Assembly: GCA_913064755.1 (NCBI GenBank)
Contig: CAJYBQ010000262.1
Span: 1-5,514, forward strand
DNA: 5,514 bases
Direction of reading: 5' to 3'
Source: an uncultured Alphaproteobacteria bacterium
Lineage (GTDB): Bacteria > Pseudomonadota > Alphaproteobacteria > Minwuiales > Minwuiaceae
Part shown: in pieces, positions 1-5,461 of the stretch
How positions within the stretch are numbered: the first letter of the stretch is position 1
Layout of the letters: each line of letters begins with the position of its first letter
Made by a program: the position numbers and the translations under genes
The notes under the pieces: model-generated
What the model was told of the DNA's origin: nothing
Databases searched by the model: none
Seen by the model: the letters and a program-made list of their open reading frames with translations, nothing else

Positions 1-289
1 GCGGATAGGCTTGCCCCTCGGCCTTCGGTTCGATCCACTGGATCAGGTCCAGGCGTGCCGAACGCGGGTTGTCCCCCAGCATCAGCATGCGCGCCCGTGC
101 CTGCGCATTGCTCGGCAAGCCAAGCGCCGGTACCAGGACAGGATCCCCCAGCACGTCGGATGCCGTCCCGTCGCCGGTGGCATGGAAGTCGATCACGTCG
201 CGAAACCCGAGCAACCGGGAGAACGCCCGCGCGCGCTCCAGATCGGTGCAGTTGAGGTTGATGTGGAACACCTGCGAAGTGTCGAGCAT
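1..289 (-). CDS. VOC family protein (glyoxalase/dioxygenase fold), N-terminal part, cut by window edge
   Basis: Only the first 96 codons are present; the gene continues past the left edge. Seen: the protein opens MLDTSQVFHINLNCTDLERA, then has RAFSRLLGF at about residues 21-29 and LDLIQWIEPKAEGQAYP at about residues 80-96. This is the layout of a VOC-fold module: first strand with a candidate metal-ligand His (H9), a helix carrying ERARAF, then a central strand. VOC proteins include glyoxalases, extradiol dioxygenases and epimerases, usually metal-dependent and cytosolic; the substrate cannot be told from this half. The ATG is preceded by GGGGAGGA (297-304) at a 7-nt spacing, which fixes the start. 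The gene is divergent from the BVMO gene across 173 bp, so shared regulation and a joint catabolic role are possible but inferred. The fold is fairly sure; the function is unknown. Confidence 0.8.
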   Translation of the reverse strand, partial: MLDTSQVFHINLNCTDLERARAFSRLLGFRDVIDFHATGDGTASDVLGDPVLVPALGLPSNAQARARMLMLGDNPRSARLDLIQWIEPKAEGQAYP

Positions 290-322
290 GCCTCTATCCT
301 CCCCAGGACTTAGCTGGGTCGC

Positions 323-351
323 AGGTTACTCATGAGTAGAAAAAATTGCAA
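323..351 (-). promoter_or_regulatory. Weak candidate promoter for the VOC gene
   Basis: On the minus strand TTGCAA (351-346) is followed after exactly 17 nt by TAACCT (328-323), a 3/6 match to the -10 consensus. Transcription would start near 316, about 27 nt before the ATG and just upstream of its strong Shine-Dalgarno. The palindrome at 327-338 lies in the spacer and touches the -10, as expected for a repressor site. Inferred from hexamer matching only. Confidence 0.25.
327..338. promoter_or_regulatory. Perfect 12-bp palindrome, candidate operator between VOC and BVMO genes
   Basis: TACTCATGAGTA reads identically on both strands and sits in the AT-richest part of the divergent intergenic region. 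It overlaps the -10/spacer of the weak VOC promoter and the -35 zone of the BVMO promoter candidate. Dimeric regulators of the TetR, MarR or GntR type bind such sites, and a site here could control both genes. No regulator gene is in the window, so the binding protein is unknown. A 12-bp perfect palindrome is uncommon by chance at one given site but not in a whole genome. Confidence 0.4.
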
Positions 352-356
352 AGCGG

Positions 357-362
357 TATGAT
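357..362 (+). promoter_or_regulatory. Candidate -10 element for the BVMO gene
   Basis: TATGAT matches the sigma70 -10 consensus at 5 of 6 positions. No -35-like hexamer lies 16-18 nt upstream; the palindrome TACTCATGAGTA occupies or abuts that zone. This arrangement is typical of activator-dependent promoters. A start near 369 would give a leader of about 94 nt before the ATG at 463. Inferred from sequence only. Confidence 0.3.
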
Positions 363-462
363 TGCCTCGTGACCAACCGCGAAAGAGATCGTTTCCCGCC
401 GGTCTTCCGTGACGGTCCATGCCGGTCGCGGCGTTTCGGGAGACGAGGGGAGTTGAACAGGA

Positions 463-2121
463 ATGAACAGCATGCGCGATGACATCAAGGGTTCGGATAT
501 CGACTGCGACGTGGTCGTTGTCGGCGCGGGATTCGCCGGAATCTACGCCCTCTGGAAGGCCGGGCAGCGCGGGTTGAGCGTGCGCGGGTTCGAGCGCGGC
601 TCCGCGGTCGGCGGGACCTGGTACTGGAACGCCTATCCGGGCGCCCGATGCGATGTCGCCAGCTACAACTATGCCTACTTCTTCGACAGCGACGTGGTGC
701 GGGAGTGGGACTGGTCGGATGTCTGCTCGGGGCAGGACGAGATTCGGCGCTACCTGCAGTTCGTTGCCGAGAAATGCGACGTGACCGGGCAGATCACCTT
801 CGACACCAGGGTCGAATCGGCGACCTACGACAAGGCGACGGGACTCTGGACCGTCAGGACTTCGGGCGACGAGGCGGTTGTCTGCCGCTACCTCGTCCTG
901 GCCGTGGGGGCGCTGTCCGAGCCAAAGGCCCCGGATATCGAGGGCGTCGAGAGTTTCGCCGGGGAGGCCTATTTCACATCGAGCTGGCCCAGGGACCGTG
1001 ATGTCGACCTGGCCGGCAAGCGGGTGGGCGTCATCGGCACCGGCTCCTCCGGCGTGCAGAGCATTCCGGAGATCGCGAAGGTTGCGCGTGATCTCGTCGT
1101 CTTCCAGCGCACGGCGAATTTCGTCACGCCGACCCTTTCCGGTCCGATGGACCCGGAACGGGTGCGCGCCATGCGGCAGGATCCGGAAGCGGTGCGCAAC
1201 GAACTGCGCGCGACCTATGGCGGCAACCAGCCGCTGTACATCGGTCCCGACCGGTTCCACGACCTGGACGAGGCCGGGCGCGAGAAGGCGCTCTGGCGCG
1301 CGTGGGAGGAGCGGGAGGTCGCGCTCGCGTTCTGGGACTCGCATCTGCCGGAGGCGAATGCCGCCATCTCCGAATTCATCCGGCAGCGCATGCACGAACA
1401 GGTCACGGACCCGTGGACTGCCAACCAGCTGGTGCCGTGGGACCACCCCTACGGCGGCAAGCGGCCGTGCATGAGCGATGTCTACCTGCAGGCATACAAT
1501 CGGCCGAACGTCCGCCTGGTCGCGCTGCGCGAAACCCCGATCGAGCGAATCGTGCCGGAGGGGATCGTGACCTCTGCCGAGACGGTGCCGCTGGACGTCA
1601 TCGTCTACGCCACCGGGTTCGACGCGATCTCCGGCCCGGTTCACGCCCTGAACATCTCCGGCATCGACGGCGTCTCGATGAACGATGCCTGGGCCGACGG
1701 GCCGGTCAATTACCTGGGGACCATGGTTCACGGCTTTCCGAACCTGTTCCTGCCGTCGAGTGCCATGTCGCCATCCGTCCTGTCGAACATGGCGACGCTG
1801 GCAGAACAGCAGGTCGATTTCATCTTCGACACGATCAGCTGGCTCGACGCGCATGACCGGGCCGGGTTGCATCCGTCACCGGGGTCGCAGGAATTCTGGC
1901 GGGATGAAACCCTGCGCTATGCCAAGCGGGTCCCCGGCGCCCTGAGCACGGACAGCTGGTACAACGGCGCCAACATTCCCGGCAAACCGCGCCACTACAT
2001 GGTCTATCGCGGCGGCTTCAATCGATACCACGCGGCTTGCTACGCGGAACTGGAAAGCGGCTTCAAGGGGTATGAACTGCTGCCGGGCAATGCCGGGCAT
2101 GATCAGCGCGAATCGGCCTGA
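463..2121 (+). CDS. FAD/NADPH-dependent Baeyer-Villiger-type monooxygenase (cyclohexanone monooxygenase-like)
   Basis: This 552-residue flavoprotein has the usual type I BVMO length (about 540-550). The family uses FAD, NADPH and O2 in the cytosol to turn ketones into esters or lactones. Seen in order: FAD Rossmann loop GAGFAG (21-26); the long BVMO signature GGTWYWNAYPGARCD (50-64) with its Asp; the BVMO fingerprint region FAGEAYFTSSWP (165-176); NADPH Rossmann loop GTGSSG (192-197); FQRT with R216 at the place of the catalytic arginine that stabilises the peroxyflavin; ATGFD (383-387); and C-terminal WYNGANIPGKP (499-509). Oddity: the fingerprint is F-x-G-x3-H-x3-W-P, and here the His is Phe171. 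The ATG at 463 has GGGGAG about 10 nt upstream; Met4 at 472 is an alternative, with AGGA 9 nt upstream. The gene diverges from the VOC gene. The family is sure; the substrate is unknown, and a relative with N- or S-oxygenating activity cannot be excluded. Confidence 0.93.
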   Translation: MNSMRDDIKGSDIDCDVVVVGAGFAGIYALWKAGQRGLSVRGFERGSAVGGTWYWNAYPGARCDVASYNYAYFFDSDVVREWDWSDVCSGQDEIRRYLQFVAEKCDVTGQITFDTRVESATYDKATGLWTVRTSGDEAVVCRYLVLAVGALSEPKAPDIEGVESFAGEAYFTSSWPRDRDVDLAGKRVGVIGTGSSGVQSIPEIAKVARDLVVFQRTANFVTPTLSGPMDPERVRAMRQDPEAVRNELRATYGGNQPLYIGPDRFHDLDEAGREKALWRAWEEREVALAFWDSHLPEANAAISEFIRQRMHEQVTDPWTANQLVPWDHPYGGKRPCMSDVYLQAYNRPNVRLVALRETPIERIVPEGIVTSAETVPLDVIVYATGFDAISGPVHALNISGIDGVSMNDAWADGPVNYLGTMVHGFPNLFLPSSAMSPSVLSNMATLAEQQVDFIFDTISWLDAHDRAGLHPSPGSQEFWRDETLRYAKRVPGALSTDSWYNGANIPGKPRHYMVYRGGFNRYHAACYAELESGFKGYELLPGNAGHDQRESA

Positions 2122-2131
2122 AGAGGCTGGC

Positions 2132-2169
2132 GGGCCGGGTGCGGGATGCGCGTGCATCCCGTCCGGCCC
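2132..2169. terminator. Two-part GC-rich hairpin after the BVMO gene, possible transcript end
   Basis: An inner perfect 8-bp stem, CGGGATGC (2142-2149) with GCATCCCG (2154-2161), closes on a GCGT loop. An outer 7-bp stem, GGGCCGG (2132-2138) with CCGGCCC (2163-2169), extends it across a small internal loop. It begins 10 nt after the BVMO stop and lies between convergent BVMO and tRNA-Pro transcripts. No T-run follows on either strand, so it is not a classical intrinsic terminator. It may stabilise a 3' end or act with Rho. The rest of 2122-2239 holds only a weak TTCTG/CAGAA inverted repeat (2216-2235) around TCACGTGA. Confidence 0.4.
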
Positions 2170-2239
2170 CTGATCTACCCGATCGCGGTGTTTCCTGGAC
2201 TTTCGAGGCGGACCCTTCTGCCTCACGTGACAGAAAAGT

Positions 2240-2316
2240 TGGTCGGGGAGAGAGGATTCGAACCTCCGGCCCCCGCCTCCCGAAGACGGTGCTCTACCAG
2301 GCTGAGCTACTCCCCG
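2240..2316 (-). tRNA. tRNA-Pro, anticodon CGG, CCA encoded
   Basis: A complete 77-nt tRNA can be folded by hand. The acceptor stem CGGGGAG pairs perfectly with CTCCCCG. The D arm is GCTC/GAGC with an AGCCTGGTA loop. The anticodon stem CCGTC/GGCGG, with one G-U pair, closes the 7-nt loop TTCGGGA, giving anticodon CGG at positions 34-36 and G37. The variable loop is GGGCC, and the T arm GGAGG/CCTCT, ending in one G-U pair, carries TTCGAAT. Then follow A73 and an encoded CCA (2242-2240). C1-G72, A73 and G35/G36 are the bacterial proline identity elements, and G37 is the usual target of TrmD in proline tRNAs. It reads CCG codons, which are frequent in these GC-rich genes. The 3' end faces the BVMO side of the window. 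Confidence 0.97.
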
Positions 2317-2353
2317 ACCGGACCTTCAACCAAGCGGCTGCAGGGGCGAGCGG

Positions 2354-2382
2354 TTTATAGCCGCGAGGTGCGGTATCGGCAA
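2354..2382 (-). promoter_or_regulatory. sigma70-type promoter of tRNA-Pro
   Basis: On the minus strand the -35 TTGCCG (2382-2377) and the -10 TATAAA (2359-2354) are separated by exactly 17 nt. The start would lie near 2347, giving a leader of about 30 nt before the mature tRNA 5' end at 2316. The bases after the -10 (CCGCTCGCCCC) form a GC-rich discriminator, a hallmark of stable-RNA promoters under stringent control. The -35 begins 3 nt after the stop codon of the upstream prenyl synthase gene, so the tRNA appears to have its own promoter while also being open to read-through. Confidence 0.7.
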
Positions 2383-2385
2383 GGA

Positions 2386-3405
2386 TCAATATGCGCGTTC
2401 GATGGTGAATTCGACCGCATCGATCAAAGCCGCCTTCATGACGCCTTCCGGGAAGATCGCCAGGGCGTCGCGTGCCTTGGCACCATAGTGCCGCGCGCGC
2501 TCTATCGTGTCGGCCAGGGCGTCGTGGCGCTGGATGAGTTCCTGGGCACGGTGGAGGTCGCTTTCCTCCTGCTCCATGTCCTCCAGGCAACGCCGCAAGA
2601 ACTGGCGTTCCTCCGGCGTGCCGCGCCGGAAGGCAAGCACGATGGGCAGGGTGATCTTGCCTTCCTTGAAGTCGTCGCCGACGGATTTGCCGAGGGTGGC
2701 CTGCCGCGCGGAGTAATCCAGCGCGTCGTCGATCAACTGGAACGCGATGCCGAGGTTGCGGCCATAGGAATCCAGTGCCTCGATCTCCGCCTTCGGGGCC
2801 TCCGCGACAATCGCACCCACCCTGCAGGCGGCCGAGAACAGCGCCGCCGTCTTCGCGGAGATGACATCCAGGTAGGCGTCCTCCGTGGTTTCGGTGTCGT
2901 TGGAGGTGATCAGCTGCAGCACTTCGCCCTCGGCGATCACGGCGGATGCCTTGGACAGGATTGCCAGCACTTCCAGCGAGCCGTCGGCGACCATCAACTG
3001 GAAGGCGCGGCTGAACAGGAAGTCGCCGACCAGCACGCTGGCCTGGTTGCCGAATACCGCGTTCGCGGTCGCGTTGCCCCGCCGCAGGTCGCTCTCGTCG
3101 ACCACGTCGTCGTGCAGCAGGGTCGCGGTGTGGATGAACTCGACGCAGGCGGCCAGGCAGATCTGCCGCTCTCCCTGGTAGCCACAGAGGTCCGCGGCGG
3201 CGAGGGTCAGCATCGGCCGCAGACGCTTGCCACCTGCCGCGATGATGTGGCTGGCGAGCTGCGGGATCAGCGCCACTTCGGACTGCATCTTGTCCATGAT
3301 CACGTGGTTCACGCGATCCATGTCCTGCGCAACAAGCGCCTTCAGCCGATCAAGCCCGGCCGAATTCCTGGCTGCTTCATCCTTCAGGGATACCACGTTG
3401 GACAC
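2386..3405 (-). CDS. ispB: Long-chain polyprenyl diphosphate synthase (octaprenyl/decaprenyl type, ubiquinone side chain)
   Basis: This 339-residue trans-prenyltransferase adds isopentenyl diphosphate units to an allylic diphosphate, making the side chain of ubiquinone in the cytosol. Seen: GGKRLRP (58-64); first Asp-rich motif DDVVD (99-103) inside FIHTATLLHDD; RRGNATAN (108-115); AAKT-like lysine motif SAKTAALF (183-190); second Asp-rich motif DDALD (226-230); and GKSVGDDFKEGKITLP (239-254). A small residue, Ala94, sits five positions before the first Asp, which fits long (C40-C50) products. Alphaproteobacteria often make UQ-10, so ddsA (decaprenyl) is an equally valid name. The start is a GTG with AAGGAG at an 8-nt spacing; the frame stays open further upstream, but that extension is low-complexity and unlike the family. 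The gene has its own divergent promoter and is followed 3 nt after its stop by the tRNA-Pro promoter. Chain length cannot be read from sequence alone. Confidence 0.95.
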   Translation of the reverse strand: MSNVVSLKDEAARNSAGLDRLKALVAQDMDRVNHVIMDKMQSEVALIPQLASHIIAAGGKRLRPMLTLAAADLCGYQGERQICLAACVEFIHTATLLHDDVVDESDLRRGNATANAVFGNQASVLVGDFLFSRAFQLMVADGSLEVLAILSKASAVIAEGEVLQLITSNDTETTEDAYLDVISAKTAALFSAACRVGAIVAEAPKAEIEALDSYGRNLGIAFQLIDDALDYSARQATLGKSVGDDFKEGKITLPIVLAFRRGTPEERQFLRRCLEDMEQEESDLHRAQELIQRHDALADTIERARHYGAKARDALAIFPEGVMKAALIDAVEFTIERAY

Positions 3406-3413
3406 GCCGGATG

Positions 3414-3419
3414 CTCCTT
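3414..3419 (-). promoter_or_regulatory. Shine-Dalgarno that fixes the GTG start of ispB
   Basis: AAGGAG on the minus strand lies 8 nt before the GTG at 3405-3403. It is the only strong ribosome binding site in the long upstream-open frame. Translation from this GTG (MSNVVSLKDE...) gives the normal family N-terminus. Confidence 0.8.
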
Positions 3420-3449
3420 CACGCTGCGACTGGCGGAATATCAGCCCCG

Positions 3450-3477
3450 AGAATAGATTGGGTGCATGGCCCGTCAA
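3450..3477 (-). promoter_or_regulatory. sigma70-type promoter of ispB
   Basis: On the minus strand TTGACG (3477-3472, 5/6 to the -35 consensus) and TATTCT (3455-3450, 4/6 to the -10) are separated by 16 nt. Transcription would start near 3443, giving a leader of about 38 nt that contains the AAGGAG site. On the plus strand of the same 135-bp divergent region I see no convincing promoter for the DUF2007 gene; TTGTCG near 3497 with GTTATG about 18 nt later is the best weak candidate. Confidence 0.55.
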
Positions 3478-3540
3478 GCTGCGGAGCCGGGACGTGTTGT
3501 CGCCTCTGGACGTGCTGCGGGTTATGGGAAACGCCGAACC

Positions 3541-3747
3541 ATGGTTGAAGTCTTTCGCACCAACGATGTCGTGGAATTCTCCTTTGCCGAGGCGGTGCTG
3601 AAGGGGGAGGGGATCGGCTACTTCGGCTTCGACCAGAACATGAGCATCATGGAGGGGTCCATCGGGGTCTTTCCGCGCCGCCTGATGGTCGAGGACGCGG
3701 ACGAGACCCGGGCGCGGTCGATCCTGCAGGCCGCGGGGCTGATCTGA
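3541..3747 (+). CDS. DUF2007 family small protein
   Basis: A 68-residue protein opening MVEVFRTNDVVEFSFAEAVL, followed by FGFDQNMSIMEGSIG (about 28-42), PRRLMV (45-50) and a short C-terminal helix ARSILQAAGL. This is the full DUF2007 pattern (N-terminal strand, FRTND, FDQNMS, PRRLMV); the family is labelled putative signal-transducing protein, but its molecular role is not established. No membrane segment or signal peptide is seen. The ATG at 3541 matches the family start; the frame is open back to an ATG at 3466, but those 25 extra codons (Arg/Gly-rich) are unlike the family and overlap the ispB promoter. The upstream GGGA is a weak, distant ribosome site. The stop lies 6 nt before the next gene, so co-transcription with the methyltransferase is likely. 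Confidence 0.85.
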   Translation: MVEVFRTNDVVEFSFAEAVLKGEGIGYFGFDQNMSIMEGSIGVFPRRLMVEDADETRARSILQAAGLI

Positions 3748-3753
3748 CAGCAC

Positions 3754-4515
3754 ATGCAGGATGTTACCAATGATCTGATCCTTGGCGGGCGGGTGCATCT
3801 GCGGCAACCGGCCAGCGGCTTTCGCAGCGGCTCCGATGCCGTGATGCTGGCCGCGGCCTGCCATCCGCCGTCGGGTGGGCGGGTGCTGGAACTGGGCTGC
3901 GGGACCGGGTTGCCGATGCTCTGCCTGGCCGCGCGACGGTCCGACGTGTCCTTCGTCGGCATGGAAATCCAGCCGGAGATCGCGGCTCTTGCCCGCATCA
4001 ACATTGCGTCAAATGACTGGACCACGCGGGGCCGGGTCGTCGTCGGTGATGTCAGCGCGCTTCCATTCGGCAGCCATGGCTTCGATCTCGTGCTCGCCAA
4101 TCCTCCCTATTTCGATCCTGCACGGTCGCGACGCTCCCCCGACGCGGCGCGAGACCTCGCGCGTGCCGACGCCGCGGTGCCCCTGGGGCAATGGATCAAC
4201 GCCGCCCTGGCGCCCCTGGCACCCGGGGGGCACGCGGTGCTGATCCTGCGTCGGGAGCGGCTGGGGGACGTGCAACAGGCATTGCCCGCGTCGGCATCGC
4301 TGGACATCCGGGCGCTGGCGGGTCGACCGGGACGTCCGGCCAAGCGTGTGCTGCTGCGGATCCATCCCGAATCCGGCGGAGGTCGGCGGGAACTGCCCGC
4401 GATCGCGCTTCACGAAGCCGACGGTGCCGACACGGCACTGGCCAATGCGATCATGCGCGATGCCGTTCCGATCGGATGGGAACGGACGGACAAGGACAGC
4501 ACGGAAACAATTTGA
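3754..4515 (+). CDS. TrmN6-like N6-adenine methyltransferase (tRNA1(Val) A37 type)
   Basis: A 253-residue class I SAM-dependent methyltransferase. Seen: an N-terminal DLILGGRVHLRQPASGFRSG (7-26) preceding the catalytic domain, typical of the COG4123/TrmN6 (YfiC) group; motif I LELGCGTG (45-52) binding SAM; acidic E71 in GMEIQ at the end of strand 2; GDVSALPF (98-105); and the catalytic NPPY (116-119) that holds the target adenine amino group. The C-terminal part RVLLRIHP...LPAIALHEADG (198-224) also follows this family. In E. coli TrmN6 makes m6A37 in tRNA-Val1; NPPY enzymes also include glutamine and rRNA methylases, so the exact substrate is inferred. The gene starts 6 nt after the DUF2007 stop, with no strong Shine-Dalgarno, which suggests translational coupling. 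The last dozen residues are polar and probably disordered. Confidence 0.87.
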   Translation: MQDVTNDLILGGRVHLRQPASGFRSGSDAVMLAAACHPPSGGRVLELGCGTGLPMLCLAARRSDVSFVGMEIQPEIAALARINIASNDWTTRGRVVVGDVSALPFGSHGFDLVLANPPYFDPARSRRSPDAARDLARADAAVPLGQWINAALAPLAPGGHAVLILRRERLGDVQQALPASASLDIRALAGRPGRPAKRVLLRIHPESGGGRRELPAIALHEADGADTALANAIMRDAVPIGWERTDKDSTETI

Positions 4516-4524
4516 GACGTTCAT

Positions 4525-4538
4525 GGGCTTGCAAGCCC
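4525..4538. repeat. Perfect 14-bp palindrome between the methyltransferase and S49 peptidase genes
   Basis: GGGCTTGCAAGCCC reads the same on both strands, begins 9 nt after the methyltransferase stop and ends 25 nt before the peptidase start. As RNA it gives a 5-bp stem on a TGCA loop. No T-run follows, so it is not a normal intrinsic terminator. It could be an operator, an intercistronic hairpin or chance. Confidence 0.45.
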
Positions 4539-4563
4539 GCCCTGCCTGCCGCACATCTGTCCC

Positions 4564-5427
4564 ATGAGCAAAAAATCCGAATTCCTGCGTCGTCCCGTGG
4601 CCTGTTTCCGCAAGTGGCGGGATACTCCGACGGTTTCCGTCCTGCGCCTGCAGGGGGTCATCGCGTCCGGCAGTGGCGGCCCCTTCCGCCCTGCATCCCT
4701 CAACCTCGCCGCGCTGGAGGCGCGCATAGAACAGGCCTTCCGCCCCAGGCGCCTTGCCGCCGTGGTGCTGGTCGTCAACAGCCCCGGTGGCTCCCCGGTC
4801 CAGTCTTCGCTGATCGCCCGCGCCATCCGCGCCAAGGCGGACGAGAAGAAGGTGCCGGTGCTGGCGTTTGCCGAGGACGTGGCCGCGTCCGGCGGATACT
4901 GGCTGATGACGGCGGGCGACGAGCTCTATGCCGACCGGGCATCGATCCTTGGCTCCATCGGCGTGATCTCGGCCAGTTTCGGCTTCACCGGCCTGATCGA
5001 GAAGCTGGGGGTGGAGCGGCGCATCCATACGGCGGGGGAGAACAAGGCCTTCCTCGACCCGTTTTCCGCCGAGCGGGAGGATGAAGTCTCCCGCCTGAAG
5101 GACATCCAGTCCCAGATCCACGAGACCTTCATGGACCAGGTCAAGTCCCGCCGTGGCGACAAGCTGAACCGCAGGCGGTACAAGGAGATATTCTCCGGTG
5201 ATGTCTTCCTGGGTGAGGAGGCGGAGAAGATGGGGCTGATCGATGGTATCGCCGACATGTCGGCCTTGCTGAAGGAACGGTTCGGCAAGGACGTGCGCGT
5301 CCGCCAGATCAATGCGCGACGTTCGCCCCTGCGCGGTCTCCTGCGCGGCGGTTCCGCCGCGGATTTCACCGGGGAACTGATATCGGGGATCGAAGACAGG
5401 CTGCACTGGAGCCGCTACGGTCTTTGA
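4564..5427 (+). CDS. S49 family serine peptidase (SppA/SohB-like)
   Basis: A 287-residue S49 peptidase; the family cuts membrane-embedded remnant signal peptides or proteins with a Ser-Lys dyad. Seen: strand VSVLRLQGVI (24-33); VVLVVNSPGGSP (67-78), the oxyanion/substrate loop; nucleophile region DVAASGGYW (105-113) with Ser109; ILGSIGVI (128-135); and general-base lysine K161 in GENKAFLDPF, in the usual place about 50 residues after the Ser. GDVFLGEEAEKMGLIDGI (212-229) is the typical C-terminal family motif. Unlike full SppA, no N-terminal membrane anchor or signal peptide is visible; the N-terminus is basic and polar (MSKKSEFLRRPV), so it may be cytosolic or peripheral. The length fits a single S49 domain (half-size SppA). 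No clear Shine-Dalgarno precedes the ATG, and no other start exists in frame back to the methyltransferase stop. Co-transcription with the preceding genes is likely. Confidence 0.92.
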   Translation: MSKKSEFLRRPVACFRKWRDTPTVSVLRLQGVIASGSGGPFRPASLNLAALEARIEQAFRPRRLAAVVLVVNSPGGSPVQSSLIARAIRAKADEKKVPVLAFAEDVAASGGYWLMTAGDELYADRASILGSIGVISASFGFTGLIEKLGVERRIHTAGENKAFLDPFSAEREDEVSRLKDIQSQIHETFMDQVKSRRGDKLNRRRYKEIFSGDVFLGEEAEKMGLIDGIADMSALLKERFGKDVRVRQINARRSPLRGLLRGGSAADFTGELISGIEDRLHWSRYGL

Positions 5428-5461
5428 CGGTCAAGACATCCGGTTCGGGGAGGAATGAGGG

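Noticed and set aside
310..1872. 520-codon open frame on the minus strand, antisense to the BVMO gene
   Set aside because: The translation is Arg/His/Asp/Val-rich with no recognisable domain, and it is the mirror of a clearly real flavoprotein gene. Long antisense frames are normal at this GC content.
2216..2235. TTCTG/CAGAA inverted repeat around TCACGTGA just past the tRNA 3' end, considered as the tRNA terminator
   Set aside because: The stem is only 5 bp with a 10-nt loop and no T-run after it in either direction, too weak to call a terminator.
2146..3456. 436-codon open frame on the plus strand
   Set aside because: It runs through the tRNA-Pro and antisense to the whole prenyl synthase gene, with no recognisable domain.
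3466..3540. Upstream ATG adding 25 residues to the DUF2007 protein
   Set aside because: The extra segment is Arg/Gly-rich, lacks a ribosome site, overlaps the ispB promoter and is not part of the family pattern, which begins at 3541.
3406..3864. Upstream extension of the prenyl synthase frame to a 492-residue protein
   Set aside because: The extra 153 residues overlap the DUF2007 and methyltransferase genes and look like antisense sequence. A GTG with an ideal Shine-Dalgarno at 3405 gives the normal family length.
4191..5084. 297-codon plus-strand frame bridging the methyltransferase and peptidase genes
   Set aside because: It is an out-of-frame Arg/Gly/Ala/Pro-rich shadow of two well-supported genes.
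4009..5406. 465-codon open frame on the minus strand
   Set aside because: It is antisense to the methyltransferase and S49 genes, and its translation shows no recognisable family.
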